Below, one piece after another: positions 35,434-44,069 of a DNA stretch of 64,000 nt. Positions within the stretch are counted from its first letter, which is position 1. Each line of letters opens with the position of its first letter. The stretch is from Streptomyces sp. NBC_00247 (GTDB lineage: Bacteria > Actinomycetota > Actinomycetes > Streptomycetales > Streptomycetaceae). Both the position numbers and the translations under genes were made by a program. The notes below the pieces were generated by a model, which worked only from the letters and a program-made list of their open reading frames with translations, ran no database searches and was not told the origin of the DNA. The stretch is taken from assembly GCF_036188265.1 (NCBI RefSeq), contig NZ_CP108093.1:1550001-1614000 (forward strand). The letters are read 5' to 3'.

Positions 35434-36270
35434 TCAGATGCCGACCTTGATGCGCGTGAAGCGCTGCAGGGAGACACCGGCCTCGTCGAGAACCTTCTGA
35501 ACCGACTTCTTGGCGTCCTTGGCGAAGGACTGCTCCACGACGACGACGTCCTTGAAGAAGCCGTTGACGCGACCCTCGACGATCTTCGGGAGGGCGGCCT
35601 CGGGCTTGCCCTCCTCGCGCGAGGTGGCCTCGGCGACACGACGCTCGTTCTCGACCGTCTCGGCCGGGACCTCGTCGCGGCTGAGGTACTTCGGGGCGAA
35701 GGCGGCGATGTGCTGCGCGACGTCCTTGGCGACCTCGGCGTTCGGCTTGTCCAGCTCGACGAGCACGCCGACCTGCGGCGGGAGGTCGGGCATGGTGCGG
35801 TGCATGTACGCGGCCACGTAACCGCCGGTGAACTGCGCGAAGCGGTCCAGGACGATCTTCTCGCCGAGGTTGGCGTTGGCCTCGTCCACGAACGCCTGGA
35901 CGGTCTTGCCGGCCTCGATCTCGGAGGCGAGCAGCGCCTCCAGGTCGGCCGGGGAGGTCGCGGCGACGTGCGCGGCGAGCGTGTTGGCGACGGCCTGGAA
36001 CTTCTCGCTCTTGGCGACGAAGTCGGTCTCGCACTTCAGCTCGAGCAGAACGCCGGACGTCTTGTCGTCGGAGATGAGCGAGACGACCGCACCGTTCTCG
36101 GCAGAACGGCCCTCGCGCTTGGCGACGCCCTTCTGACCCTTGATACGGAGCGCCTCGACGGCCTTGTCGACACTGCCGTCGGCCTCGTCGAGCGCCTTCT
36201 TGCAGTCCATCATGCCGGCGCCGGTGAGCTCGCGGAGCTTCTTGACGTCAGCGGCGGTGTAGTTCGCCAT
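35434..36270 (-). CDS. tsf: Elongation factor Ts
   Basis: This 278-residue protein is the nucleotide-exchange factor for EF-Tu. It shows the N-terminal UBA-like ADVKKLRELTGAGMMDCKKAL, the core ELKCETDFVAKSEKF and the C-terminal VVVVEQSFAKDAKKSVQKVL. The ATG at 36270 is the family start. It lies 100 bp downstream of rpsB, with a GC-rich hairpin between them that may set the ratio of the two products. Confidence 0.96.
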   Translation of the reverse strand: MANYTAADVKKLRELTGAGMMDCKKALDEADGSVDKAVEALRIKGQKGVAKREGRSAENGAVVSLISDDKTSGVLLELKCETDFVAKSEKFQAVANTLAAHVAATSPADLEALLASEIEAGKTVQAFVDEANANLGEKIVLDRFAQFTGGYVAAYMHRTMPDLPPQVGVLVELDKPNAEVAKDVAQHIAAFAPKYLSRDEVPAETVENERRVAEATSREEGKPEAALPKIVEGRVNGFFKDVVVVEQSFAKDAKKSVQKVLDEAGVSLQRFTRIKVGI

Positions 36271-36313
36271 GAGTCTGGGTTTCTCTCTCGAAGTCTGAAA
36301 GATCTACGGGTGA

Positions 36314-36351
36314 ACGGCGGGGGCGGTGCGCGTGGCACCGGCCCCCGCCGT
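36314..36351 (-). terminator. Intercistronic rpsB-tsf attenuator hairpin
   Basis: ACGGCGGGGGC-GGTGC (36314-36329) pairs with GCACC-G-GCCCCCGCCGT (36335-36351) with one bulged base and a 5-nt loop. It sits in the 102-bp gap between rpsB and tsf and is probably a partial terminator. Confidence 0.6.
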
Positions 36352-36372
36352 CAGTCAGCCGTGACGGAGGTG

Positions 36373-37299
36373 TCAGGCCTGCTCGGTCTCGGCGGCAGCC
36401 TCGACCTCGGCGGTCTCGGCGGCAGCCTCGACCTCGGCGGTCTCGGCGGCGGCCTCGGCCGGCTCGGCGTCGGCGGCCTTCTCGGTCTCGGCGGAGGCCT
36501 GGACCTCGGCGTCGTCCTTCTTGTCGCCCTCGAGCAGGTCGCGCTCCCACTCGGCGAGGGGCTCGCCGGCGGCCTTCTCGCCCGGCTTCGAGTCACCGGT
36601 GGCGGCACCGGAACGGGCGATGAGGCCCTCGGCGACGGCGTCGGCGATCACGCGGGTGAGCAGGGTGACGGAGCGGATCGCGTCGTCGTTGCCCGGAATC
36701 TTGTAGTCGACCTCGTCGGGGTCGCAGTTGGTGTCGAGGATCGCGACGACCGGGATCTGGAGCTTGCGCGCCTCACCGACGGCAATGTGCTCCTTCTTGG
36801 TGTCGACGATCCAGACGGCGCTGGGCACCTTCTGCATCTCGCGGATACCACCGAGGGTCTTCTCCAGCTTGGCCTTCTCGCGCGAGAGGACCAGGAGCTC
36901 CTTCTTGGTGAGGCCGGAGGCGGCCACGTCCTCGAAGTCGATGACCTCAAGCTCCTTCAGACGCTGAAGGCGCTTGTAGACGGTGGAGAAGTTGGTGAGC
37001 ATGCCACCGAGCCAACGCTGGTTGACGTACGGCATGCCGACGCGCGTCGCCTGCTCGGCGATGGCCTCCTGGGCCTGCTTCTTCGTACCCACGAACATGA
37101 TGGAGCCGCCGTGCGCGACGGTCTCCTTGACGAACTCGTAGGCGCGGTCGATGTACGACAGCGACTGGAGCAGGTCGATGATGTAGATGCCGTTGCGCTC
37201 GGTGAAGATGAAGCGCTTCATCTTCGGGTTCCAGCGACGGGTCTGGTGACCGAAGTGGACGCCGCTCTCCAGCAGCTCCCGCATCGTGACGACGGCCAT
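36373..37299 (-). CDS. rpsB: 30S ribosomal protein S2 with extended acidic C-terminus
   Basis: This 308-residue S2 protein has the canonical N-terminus [20 protein letters not shown] and the [13 protein letters not shown] and [16 protein letters not shown] motifs. The last 50 residues are an Ala/Glu/Thr-rich extension with an in-frame tandem duplication (two copies of AETAEVEAA). ATG 37299 is chosen because AAGGAG is correctly spaced for it; an ATG 6 bp upstream is too close to that site. A TACACT -10-like box lies at plus-strand 37462-37467. Confidence 0.95.
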   Translation of the reverse strand: MAVVTMRELLESGVHFGHQTRRWNPKMKRFIFTERNGIYIIDLLQSLSYIDRAYEFVKETVAHGGSIMFVGTKKQAQEAIAEQATRVGMPYVNQRWLGGMLTNFSTVYKRLQRLKELEVIDFEDVAASGLTKKELLVLSREKAKLEKTLGGIREMQKVPSAVWIVDTKKEHIAVGEARKLQIPVVAILDTNCDPDEVDYKIPGNDDAIRSVTLLTRVIADAVAEGLIARSGAATGDSKPGEKAAGEPLAEWERDLLEGDKKDDAEVQASAETEKAADAEPAEAAAETAEVEAAAETAEVEAAAETEQA

Positions 37300-37574
37300 G
37301 GCCATCTCCTTGAAGTACTCGGTTCCGCGACCGCAGGATTGCTGTCGCGCCTGACGCCCCACGCGCCGTGCCACGAAGGACCGAGAGGCGCGGCCACCGT
37401 CCGCTGAGAGGGAGGTGGCGGGGCGTGCGAAGTCGACCCGGTCACCCGGGTCGCCACAAGAAGTGTACGGGACCCTTCGCGTGCCGGGTGACGGCGTTGT
37501 CCACAACCGGCGAGTACTCCACAGGGTGGGCCCAAGATCCCCCGGCAGACGGCCTCCGGCGGGAGAGTTGCGGC

Positions 37575-38252
37575 ATGCGGTGGACACGCGCGACCACATA
37601 CCCGTCACGGGCACGGCTTCGGCCACGGGTGCGGGCGGCGGCCCGGTCCGGCCCGGTCCTCTTGCCCCTGCTCGCACTTCTGGTGACCTGCCTCCTGGCC
37701 CCGGCGGGCGCTCCGGCGCCCCCGCCGCCGGGCTGGGTCCCGGCCGGAGCCGGGGCTCTCCGGGCGCCGGCCGGGACCGGCGGCGACGACGGCGCCCGGA
37801 GCTGGCCGTTGGCGGGCCGGCCAGTGGTCGTCAGGGGATGGGAGCCGCCGCCGGGCCCGTACGCGCCCGGCCACCGGGGCGTCGACCTCGCCGCACCCAC
37901 CGGCACCCCGGTCCGCGCGGTCGGGGCCGGACACGTCGTGTTCGCGGGCCGCGTGGCCGGGCGCGGGGTCCTCACCGTGGAGCTGGCGGAGAGTGGCGAT
38001 CCGCCGCTGCGCACCACGTACGAACCCGTTCGCTCGCTGGTGCGCGTCGGCGACGAGGTCCGGGCGGGCGCGCCGGTGGCGGTGACGGAGCCGGGCCCTT
38101 CGCACTGCCCGTCGGGGTGCCTCCACTGGGGCGTGCGGCGCGGCGACACCTATGTGGACCCGCTCTCGCTGCTGCCGCCCGCCCTGCTGACGCGCGGCCC
38201 GTCACGGCTGCTGCCGGTGTCGGGCGTCCCGCTGCCGGGGGATGCGCCGTAA
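37575..38252 (+). CDS. Secreted M23-family peptidase (LytM-like)
   Basis: This 225-residue protein has a signal peptide or anchor ([20 protein letters not shown] at about residues 31-50) and a peptidase M23 domain carrying [17 protein letters not shown] (metal HxxxD), an [12 protein letters not shown] strand and a [15 protein letters not shown] (HxH-equivalent) motif. Such enzymes cleave peptidoglycan cross-links, or act as regulators when degenerate. GGGAGAG precedes the ATG. It is divergent from rpsB and convergent with the TetR gene. Confidence 0.88.
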   Translation: MRWTRATTYPSRARLRPRVRAAARSGPVLLPLLALLVTCLLAPAGAPAPPPPGWVPAGAGALRAPAGTGGDDGARSWPLAGRPVVVRGWEPPPGPYAPGHRGVDLAAPTGTPVRAVGAGHVVFAGRVAGRGVLTVELAESGDPPLRTTYEPVRSLVRVGDEVRAGAPVAVTEPGPSHCPSGCLHWGVRRGDTYVDPLSLLPPALLTRGPSRLLPVSGVPLPGDAP

Positions 38253-38307
38253 GGAGTGGGCCGGGACGGACCGGCGGTCGCGGCCCCCGCCCGGCTGCGG
38301 AGCGGGA

Positions 38308-38889
38308 TCAGCCCCGGACGCCGCGCAGGATCATGGCGACGGCGGTCTCGGCGATCACGCCCGGCTCCTCGGCCACCACCAGCTCGATCCGGCGCACCGC
38401 CGCGTCGACGGAGCCTTGGAGCAGCATCGCCGCGAGCCTCGGCTGCGTGTGCCCGAGATCGCCCAGCGCCTCGACGATCATGGTGATCAGCCCGCCGTGC
38501 GCGGCCCTGATCTTCTCGCGTGCCCCGGCGTCGAGTTCGCTCGCGGAGATGGCGACCACGGCTCGGTGACGCCGGTCCCCCACCAGTTCGAGCTGCTTGC
38601 GGACGTACGCCTCGATCTTCTCCTCGGGCGTCCCGGCCGTCGCCATGGCGTTCTCGACCTCGGCCGCCCACACGGGGAAGTCCACGGCGCAGAGTTCCTC
38701 GACGACGGCGGCGCGGGAACGGAAGTACTCGTACACCGACGACCTGGCGAGGCCCGTGCGTTCCGCGAGCGCGGGGAAGGTCAACGCCTCCGTCCCGCCC
38801 TCGGAAAGCAGGGAGCGCGCGGCGTCCAGGAGGGCGCCGCGCTGCATGGTCCGGTGCTCGGCCACGGAGGCCGCTCGAATCCTGGGCAC
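38308..38889 (-). CDS. TetR-family transcriptional regulator
   Basis: This 193-residue regulator has an N-terminal TetR DNA-binding domain (ALLDAARSLLSEGGTEALTF, then ALAERTGLARSSVYEYFRSR) and an all-helical C-terminal ligand domain. GTG 38889 follows a weak GGAG. The flanking genes are M23 peptidase and whiG; no obvious divergent target gene lies next to it. Confidence 0.88.
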   Translation of the reverse strand: MPRIRAASVAEHRTMQRGALLDAARSLLSEGGTEALTFPALAERTGLARSSVYEYFRSRAAVVEELCAVDFPVWAAEVENAMATAGTPEEKIEAYVRKQLELVGDRRHRAVVAISASELDAGAREKIRAAHGGLITMIVEALGDLGHTQPRLAAMLLQGSVDAAVRRIELVVAEEPGVIAETAVAMILRGVRG

Positions 38890-38958
38890 GGCTCCACTGT
38901 ACGGCGGAGGGGCCGCCCGCGAGGTGCCCGACCTCGGCGTCCGGTGGACGCGGGCCGC

Positions 38959-39795
38959 TCAGCGGCCCGCGTCGGCCAGTTTCGCGCGCAGCTGGAGGAC
39001 CGACTTGGTGTGGATCTGGCTGACCCGGCTCTCGGTGACTCCGAGGACGTTGCCGATCTCGGCGAGCGTCAGCCCTTCGTAGTAGTAGAGGGTGACCACG
39101 GTCTTCTCCCGGTCCGGGAGGGTGTTGATGGCGCGGGCGAGCAGCCGTCTGAGCTCACGGCCTTCGGCGACCTCCACCGGGTCGTCGGCGGCCGTGTCCT
39201 CCAGCGTGTCCATCAGGCTGAGCCGGTTGCCGCCTTCCCCGCCGACGTGCAGCAGCTCTTCCAGTGCCACCACGTTCGCCAGCGACAACTGGCTGAATAC
39301 CGCGTGCAGTTCCTCCAGGGCGATCCCCATCTCGGCGGCGACCTCGGACTCCGACGGGGTGCGCCGCAACTGGGCTTCGAGTGTGGCGTAGGCGCGCTCG
39401 ACGTTCCGCGCCTTCTGGCGTACGGAGCGCGGAATCCAGTCCAGCGCCCGGAGTTCGTCGATCATCGCGCCCCGGATGCGGGTGATCGCGTATGTCTCGA
39501 ACTTGATGGCCCGCTCGATGTCGAACTTCTCGATGGCGTCGATCAGTCCGAAGACGCCCGAGGACACGAAGTCCGCCTGCTCGACGTTGGACGGGAGCCC
39601 CACGCTGACCCGGCCCGCGACGTATTTGACGAGCGGTGAGTAGTGCAGGATCAACTGCTCCCGCAGCCGCTCGTCTCCCGTGGACTTGTACGTGCGCCAC
39701 AACTCTTCGAGGGAGGAGGGGGCGGGGGGCCGCACAGTGCCACGCGCAGCGGGTGGTACTGCCGCGCGGTCAGACCCGGAGGTGTGCTGGGGCAT
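38959..39795 (-). CDS. whiG: Sporulation RNA polymerase sigma factor WhiG
   Basis: This 278-residue sigma-28/FliA-type factor controls entry of Streptomyces aerial hyphae into sporulation. Region 2 ([20 protein letters not shown], then [20 protein letters not shown] and [20 protein letters not shown]), region 3 and region 4 ([40 protein letters not shown]) are all present. The ATG at 39795 fits known WhiG length. Activity is expected to be blocked by the anti-sigma RsiG in complex with c-di-GMP (knowledge of the family). It is followed on the upstream side by the broken dprA, 250 bp away; no gene is seen in 39796-40045. Confidence 0.96.
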   Translation of the reverse strand: MPQHTSGSDRAAVPPAARGTVRPPAPSSLEELWRTYKSTGDERLREQLILHYSPLVKYVAGRVSVGLPSNVEQADFVSSGVFGLIDAIEKFDIERAIKFETYAITRIRGAMIDELRALDWIPRSVRQKARNVERAYATLEAQLRRTPSESEVAAEMGIALEELHAVFSQLSLANVVALEELLHVGGEGGNRLSLMDTLEDTAADDPVEVAEGRELRRLLARAINTLPDREKTVVTLYYYEGLTLAEIGNVLGVTESRVSQIHTKSVLQLRAKLADAGR

Positions 39796-40045
39796 GTGGT
39801 GCCTTGAGCCGTTCTGCCGTGAAGTACTGGGGACTTGTGGGGAGCGGAGACATGTGAGCGTAGCGTGACTGAGGCGTCGCGTTGCGCGTCCGGAGAGGGC
39901 GGTCGGAGCGCGCTGGTGCCGCGCGCGCTCCACCCGCCGGGCGTACGGGACGACCGGGGCCGACACCGTACGCCTCGGCCCCGGGAGTGGCGCCGTACGA
40001 ACCACCGAGGTCACCCGGCTTACCTTTTCACCCGAATGCCCCAGG

Positions 40046-40420
40046 TCAAGTACCGCCTCGCCGGGTGTCGTCGTTGGGTCTCGGCGCGGGCGCCGACCGC
40101 CAGGTGTCGCCCTCCCGTTCGACGAACCCGAGTGAGTGCAGCTCGTACAGCCGAGCGAGTGCCTCGTCGGCCGAAGTGCCCGCGGCACGGGCGACATCGC
40201 GTACCCGCGCGGTCCCCGCGCGGGGCAGCGCGTCCAGGACCGCGGCGGCCACCGGGCCGAGCAGGTCCCTGGGAAGCACGGGCCCGCGCCGGAGCGGGGC
40301 CAGGTCGCCGATCTCGCCGACCAGTTCGACCACTTCGGCCGCGTCGGTGACCAGTACCCCTTCGCCGCGCAGCAGTTCGTGGACACCGGCCGACAGTGAG
40401 CTGGTCGCGGGCCCCGGGAC
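40046..40420 (-). pseudogene. dprA: 3' fragment of dprA severed by the integrative element
   Basis: About 123 codons encode the DprA C-terminal winged-helix region: [20 protein letters not shown] (the end of the Rossmann domain), then [20 protein letters not shown] and [12 protein letters not shown]. It has no start codon of its own; it is read only as an in-frame extension of the element integrase. The complementary 5' part of dprA is at 54840-55771, separated by the 14.4-kb element. Rejoining them at the GTCCC core restores a continuous GVPGP motif. Confidence 0.9.
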
Positions 40421-42436
40421 ACCTGTTTCCGGGACCACCGCTTCTTCCTGGATATCGGCGCCCGTCAGGACACGCGGGTCGACTCGTCCTTCCACCCGGA
40501 ACGGCGGCACGAGGTTGTGTTCAGGAATCGGCAGGTAGCCGGGGCCGTCCACCGGCAAGGCGGCCATCACCTCGTCCCACACCCCGCAGGTCCGCCACGT
40601 CTTGTACCGGGTGTGAATGCCCTTCCACAAGCCGAACCGCTCGGGCAAGTCCTGCCAGCGGACTCCGGTCCTCGCCTTGTAGAACATCGCGTCGAGCATC
40701 AGGCGTCCCGGCACGAGCCTGTGATTCGGCGGCTCCCACGCCTTAACGACGGGCTGGGCCAGCGCCCATGCCTCGTCGGTCAGCTCCGGGGGCACCCCTC
40801 GCCTGGCAGCCGTGAACCACTCGGCCAGCGAGCAGGACAGACCGAGCTTCGGCTTGGGAACCGGGCCGGTGATCGTGACGCGCACGTCCAGGAGGGCCAG
40901 TACCTCGGCCTGCTCGGACGGTTTCATGTCCGCCAGCCGGGTGCGCGCCAGAGTGGCCAGCGTTTCCAGGTCGCGGGCGCGCTGGGCGGTGGCCTCGGTC
41001 TCCTCCAGCCATGAGGTCGCCTCGTTGCGCAGGTCGGCGAGCTGGCGTCGCTCTTCCGCGAGCGCTGCGGTGGCCGCCGCGACCGCCGACGCCGGAAGGC
41101 CCGCCTTGGCGTACTCCGTGACCATCGTGGTGATGGCCTTGTCCAGGTTCGCGATCTGGCGCTCAAAGTCGGCGATGCGGTCACCGTGCTGCACCTTGTC
41201 GCCCTCGGTCATGCCGACCCACTCAGCCGCCATCGACTTGAGCCGCGCGGGGTCACCCAGCAGATTGACGACCTCGCCCCAGACGGCCGACTCCATCGCG
41301 TCGGCGTCCACCATCTTGCAGGTGCACACCGGGCCGCCGGGATGCTTAGCCGCCAACCCTGAACATCGGTACCAGCGGCCGGCCCGGGATGACCGCGCCA
41401 TGCCGACGTGGTGCGACAAACAGCCCGTGTGCTCATTGAACAGTCGCTTCGACAGCGGGTACGTCAGCGGCTGCGACTTCGGCTTGCCATTCGCCAGCCG
41501 CCCCATGGCCTGCTTCAGGGCGGCCACCTCGTCCGGCGTAAAGATAGGGACAAGCTTGATGATGACGGTGTCACCGTTCAGCGGCTTGCCGTCGCGGCCG
41601 AACTTGGCGCCGTGCCCCGCGTTCGTCCGGTTGGGGTTCCTGAAGATCACGCGGGCGTTCAGCGTGGACTCGGACAGGAGCTTCGCCCGAGCGTTGGCCG
41701 CCGACCACGGCACGCCCGACCTCGTGAAGAGACCCATGATGTTGAGCCGCTCGGCCAGCTGGTTCGTGTTAACGCCGTCTTCGACAACCAGCCCCCACAT
41801 GGCTCGGAGGACCAGAACTTCAGCCTCGCACTGGACGAGGTGCGACTTGCCCTTCTGGCCCTGACAAGCGATCTCGTAACCGTAGGGGGGCTGGCCACCG
41901 GGCCACCCTCCCTCCTCCGCCTTCTCCTGCAACCCGCCCTGGGTGCGCTTGCGGATCACCTCGTACTCGGTTTCCGCGTAGTCGGCATCGCGGCGCATCT
42001 TCTTGCGACCCTCGGAGGTGCTGTTGTCGTAGTCGTCCTCTACTACGCCGACGAAAATGCCGATGTCTTGGAGCTCCCACACCCATTGCCAGAACGCCCG
42101 GCCTGTTCGGCCGATGGCGCGGCCCTCGCTCACCACCACGATGTCGAAGGGCTTCGGCTTGCGGTGGGCGTCGGCCATCAACCGACTGAGGTCCTCGCGG
42201 TCGGCGGCCTTCAGGGAGCCACTGACGCCCTCGTCGGTGTAGGTGCCAACGTGGTCCCAGTCCTTGCGCGCGATGTATCGGGTGATCTTCTTCAAGGCGG
42301 CCTGCACGCCGTAACCCTTGGCCTGCTCCTCGGTGGACACACGGGCATAGGCGACGGCCCGCAATCTGACCGACTCGGTGGTGCGCTCGACTACTCCCAA
42401 GGCGATATCGAGAGCGTCTGTGTCTTTCTGCTTCAT
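40046..42436 (-). CDS. int: Large serine integrase with DUF4096-like C-terminal domain, fused through attL to the DprA tail
   Basis: This integrase has a 796-residue reading frame, of which about 673 residues come from the element. Domains: resolvase catalytic domain (about 25-170) with Ser34 in [10 protein letters not shown] and Arg residues in [15 protein letters not shown]; recombinase domain (from [11 protein letters not shown] at about 181 to 320); zinc ribbon (ligands around Cys339, Cys358, Cys371, Cys373); coiled coil (about 415-490). Residues 552-626 ([13 protein letters not shown] ... [16 protein letters not shown] ... WDEVMAAL) match the N-terminal DUF4096-type domain of IS5-family transposases. 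There is no stop before attL, so the product runs into 123 DprA residues; in the circular form it would end after 21 other residues at 694. ATG 42436 precedes the catalytic domain. Confidence 0.93.
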   Translation of the reverse strand: MKQKDTDALDIALGVVERTTESVRLRAVAYARVSTEEQAKGYGVQAALKKITRYIARKDWDHVGTYTDEGVSGSLKAADREDLSRLMADAHRKPKPFDIVVVSEGRAIGRTGRAFWQWVWELQDIGIFVGVVEDDYDNSTSEGRKKMRRDADYAETEYEVIRKRTQGGLQEKAEEGGWPGGQPPYGYEIACQGQKGKSHLVQCEAEVLVLRAMWGLVVEDGVNTNQLAERLNIMGLFTRSGVPWSAANARAKLLSESTLNARVIFRNPNRTNAGHGAKFGRDGKPLNGDTVIIKLVPIFTPDEVAALKQAMGRLANGKPKSQPLTYPLSKRLFNEHTGCLSHHVGMARSSRAGRWYRCSGLAAKHPGGPVCTCKMVDADAMESAVWGEVVNLLGDPARLKSMAAEWVGMTEGDKVQHGDRIADFERQIANLDKAITTMVTEYAKAGLPASAVAAATAALAEERRQLADLRNEATSWLEETEATAQRARDLETLATLARTRLADMKPSEQAEVLALLDVRVTITGPVPKPKLGLSCSLAEWFTAARRGVPPELTDEAWALAQPVVKAWEPPNHRLVPGRLMLDAMFYKARTGVRWQDLPERFGLWKGIHTRYKTWRTCGVWDEVMAALPVDGPGYLPIPEHNLVPPFRVEGRVDPRVLTGADIQEEAVVPETGVPGPATSSLSAGVHELLRGEGVLVTDAAEVVELVGEIGDLAPLRRGPVLPRDLLGPVAAAVLDALPRAGTARVRDVARAAGTSADEALARLYELHSLGFVEREGDTWRSAPAPRPNDDTRRGGT
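40416..40420. other. attL core (left element/dprA junction)
   Basis: GGGAC (GTCCC on the coding strand) is the only sequence shared with attR. To its right is the left attP half-site ACACC-TG-TTTCCGG (40419-40432). To its left is DprA coding sequence. The crossover dinucleotide is probably the central CC of GTCCC, judged from the symmetry of the rebuilt attP. Confidence 0.8.
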
Positions 42437-42499
42437 AGATGGGTCTCGTCTCTCAGCATTCGGCCCGACCGGGGGTGGCACCCCCGGTCGGGCCGTCCG

Positions 42500-42700
42500 T
42501 CAGCGGGTGAAATCGGCCGTGCAGTCGGCCCAGATGAAGTCGCCGGACACGTCGTCCATGACCATCCGGCGCACCCTCAGCTCGTGCGTCTCGGGCATCT
42601 CGCGTCGGGCCTTGTCGGCCATCTGGCGGATCGTGTCGGCGTTGCTGCACCGCGCGGAAACCAGACGGCCGCGCGAGTTACGGAACTGGATCTTGAACAC
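42500..42700 (-). CDS. Small element protein, possible accessory/directionality factor
   Basis: This 66-residue protein begins FKIQFRNSRGRLVSARCSNA and is rich in charged residues, with no TM segment. GTG 42700 has GAGGAG at good spacing. It lies 63 bp upstream of the integrase gene on the same strand. Serine integrases need a recombination directionality factor and such factors are small and unrelated in sequence, so this and its neighbour are positional candidates only. Confidence 0.6.
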   Translation of the reverse strand: MFKIQFRNSRGRLVSARCSNADTIRQMADKARREMPETHELRVRRMVMDDVSGDFIWADCTADFTR

Positions 42701-42759
42701 TGGGGCTCCTCAGGGGAGCCGGGGTGGCTGAACCGACCACCCCGGCGGCGGGGTGGTGG

Positions 42760-43137
42760 TCAGGCGGTCTCGTCCTCGGCGGCCTTCTTGGCGGCGCGCT
42801 CCTCGGCCTTCCGTTCGGCGCGGATGGCGGCCTCGGCGGCCTTGTCCTTGGCCCGCGCCACACCGGCCTGCACCATGTAGCCGAACTTGAACCCGTCCGC
42901 CATGGTGGCGGCCTGGCCGCTGGTGACGATGCCGTCCCGGGTGCGGGTGACCTCTTGCGCCCCAGCACCGGCCTTGATGAGGAACGACTTCAGCTTGGCG
43001 TCGTGACCCGGGGCGAACTGGCGCGTGGTGGTGGCGACGCAGCCGGTGGTCTTGCCGTCCCCGGTGGAGAACTGCGAACAGGTGCACGGCACCCAGCGTT
43101 CACCCTTATCGGCTTCGGCATTCTTTTTGGCGGCCAT
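42760..43137 (-). CDS. Small Cys-rich protein with FAPGHDAKLKSFL motif
   Basis: This 125-residue protein has an N-terminal cysteine cluster (VPCTCSQF ... TGCVATTTRQFAPGHDAKLK), likely metal-binding or a nucleic-acid-binding knuckle, and a Lys/Ala/Glu-rich helical tail (KAAEAAIRAERKAEERAAKK). It is paralogous to the 100-residue protein at 52159-52461 of the same element, which shares CxC ... T-T-R-FAPGHDAKLKS-LI-A-AG. ATG 43137 has GGGAG upstream. Its function is unknown; related short proteins occur on actinobacteriophages and plasmids. Confidence 0.75.
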   Translation of the reverse strand: MAAKKNAEADKGERWVPCTCSQFSTGDGKTTGCVATTTRQFAPGHDAKLKSFLIKAGAGAQEVTRTRDGIVTSGQAATMADGFKFGYMVQAGVARAKDKAAEAAIRAERKAEERAAKKAAEDETA

Positions 43138-43312
43138 TTTGAGACTCCCGAGTTCCAGAATTCCGACACCGTGCCGAAATTGCCAGGAAAATCCAATCAC
43201 GGGACTTGCGCGCCGCACAATTTCCTAAATTGAACCAAAATAAAAATGACAAGAAGAATCGGCGTGACCACGCTTTGGCGCACCGCCATTCACGGCACGT
43301 GACGGGCCTCTC

Positions 43313-43331
43313 TCGTCACCTCTCGTAACGA
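43313..43331. promoter_or_regulatory. Shared operator-like motif, left copy
   Basis: The motif TCGTCACCTCTCGTAAC here recurs, inverted and with one change, at 49738-49754 in front of the second XRE gene. Two copies in different regulatory regions of one element suggest a common regulator binding site. Confidence 0.45.
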
Positions 43332-43454
43332 CTGGAAGTCGGAAGTTGGAAGCTGGAAGCTGGAACTCGCCCCCCTCCCACCCCATATGTGCCCGGGCAC
43401 AGGGGGTATGGGAGGGGCGTTCCAGTTCCGGCGATTACGGTTCCAGTCGTTACG
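43324..43454. repeat. Nested inverted repeats with tandem 7-bp units (candidate cis-acting locus)
   Basis: Outer arms CGTAACGACTGGAA (43324-43337) and TTCCAGTCGTTACG (43441-43454) are a perfect 14-bp inverted repeat. Inside is a second hairpin, 43360-43425, whose core TGTGCC-CGGGCACA is a perfect palindrome flanked by CCCCTCCCA/TGGGAGGGG. Five tandem GGAAGTC-like 7-mers (43333-43365) sit between the arms. The region 43138-43459 holds no gene. It could be a strong terminator for the gene ending at 43460, or a replication or transfer site. Confidence 0.7.
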
Positions 43455-43459
43455 GCTCG

Positions 43460-43912
43460 TTACCGCTGGAAGCCGGAGTGGTTGACCGTGTCGGCCGGGG
43501 CCTGGGGGATCGGCAGGCCGTTGCTGGCGAACACGGCCACCTGCCCGCCCCCCTTGATCTGCCGGGACTTGACACTCCAGTGGGCCACCTCCCCCACGGT
43601 CCAGCGGGCGACCCTGTAAGCGAAGTAGAGGCCGCCGCCGACCACCAGCGCGCCGGGTACGGGCCCGAGTTCGTGAACGGCGTACGCCCCGCCCGCTGCC
43701 GCAGAATTCACGCCGAACACTGCCCACGGAATCCAGCGGCGGGGACGCCGGACGACCGTGCCAGCGCCCACGGCGGAACCCCGGGAACGGCCGTTCTTGG
43801 TGAATCCCGCGCGACGCTTTGCGGTGGTGTCGTGGGTGTAGTTCGCGCCGAAGCTGACGCGCTTTCCGGTACGGGTACGGAATTCGGGCCTGAACGTTTT
43901 GTGCGTGGTCAC
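43460..43912 (-). CDS. Small membrane protein of the element
   Basis: This 150-residue protein has a basic N-terminal half (KTFRPEFRTRTGKRVSFGAN, then RRAGFTKNGRSRG) and two hydrophobic segments (WIPWAVFGVNSAAAGGAYAV and GALVVGGGLYFAYRVARWTV). Spread (Spd) proteins of Streptomyces conjugative elements are of similar size and topology, but no sequence signature supports that here. GTG 43912; its upstream leader contains a 16-bp inverted repeat. Confidence 0.65.
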   Translation of the reverse strand: MTTHKTFRPEFRTRTGKRVSFGANYTHDTTAKRRAGFTKNGRSRGSAVGAGTVVRRPRRWIPWAVFGVNSAAAGGAYAVHELGPVPGALVVGGGLYFAYRVARWTVGEVAHWSVKSRQIKGGGQVAVFASNGLPIPQAPADTVNHSGFQR

Positions 43913-43966
43913 GAGCGGTCCCTCCCGGGCCTTTCAGCGTGCGTCGTTAACCTTCGGCCGGCCGAG

Positions 43967-44058
43967 GGCGCCCGTGGTATCTCCGAGAGCCTGAGAGCCG
44001 CCAGCGGGCCCAGAGGCCGGGGCGGATCTCTCGTGCGGCGGGAGATACCACGGACGCC
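43967..44058. repeat. Long-range inverted repeat in a 157-bp gap
   Basis: CCGTGGTATCTCC (within 43967-43984) and GGAGATACCACGG (44041-44053) are perfect complements, extended by GGCG/CGCC with one bulge. The 56-nt loop contains a further GAGAG-type stem. It lies in the leader of the membrane protein gene at 43460-43912 and could be a terminator for the upstream gene or a regulatory RNA fold. Confidence 0.55.
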
Positions 44059-44069
44059 CGGGACGGGCC

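Noticed and set aside
39796..40045. A tRNA gene as integration target near the left end
   Set aside because: No cloverleaf or CCA-adjacent pattern was seen. The junction is in dprA coding sequence and the integrase is a serine, not tyrosine, recombinase.
40558..40783. A separate IS5-family insertion within the integrase gene
   Set aside because: Only the N-terminal DUF4096-like part is present, with no DDE domain, no terminal inverted repeats and no target duplication. The frame is continuous, so it is a domain of the integrase.
40046..42436. Integrase-DprA fusion as a sequencing or assembly error
   Set aside because: Both junctions share the same core, the missing DprA parts are exactly complementary, and the joined element ends form an attP-like palindrome, which an error would not produce.
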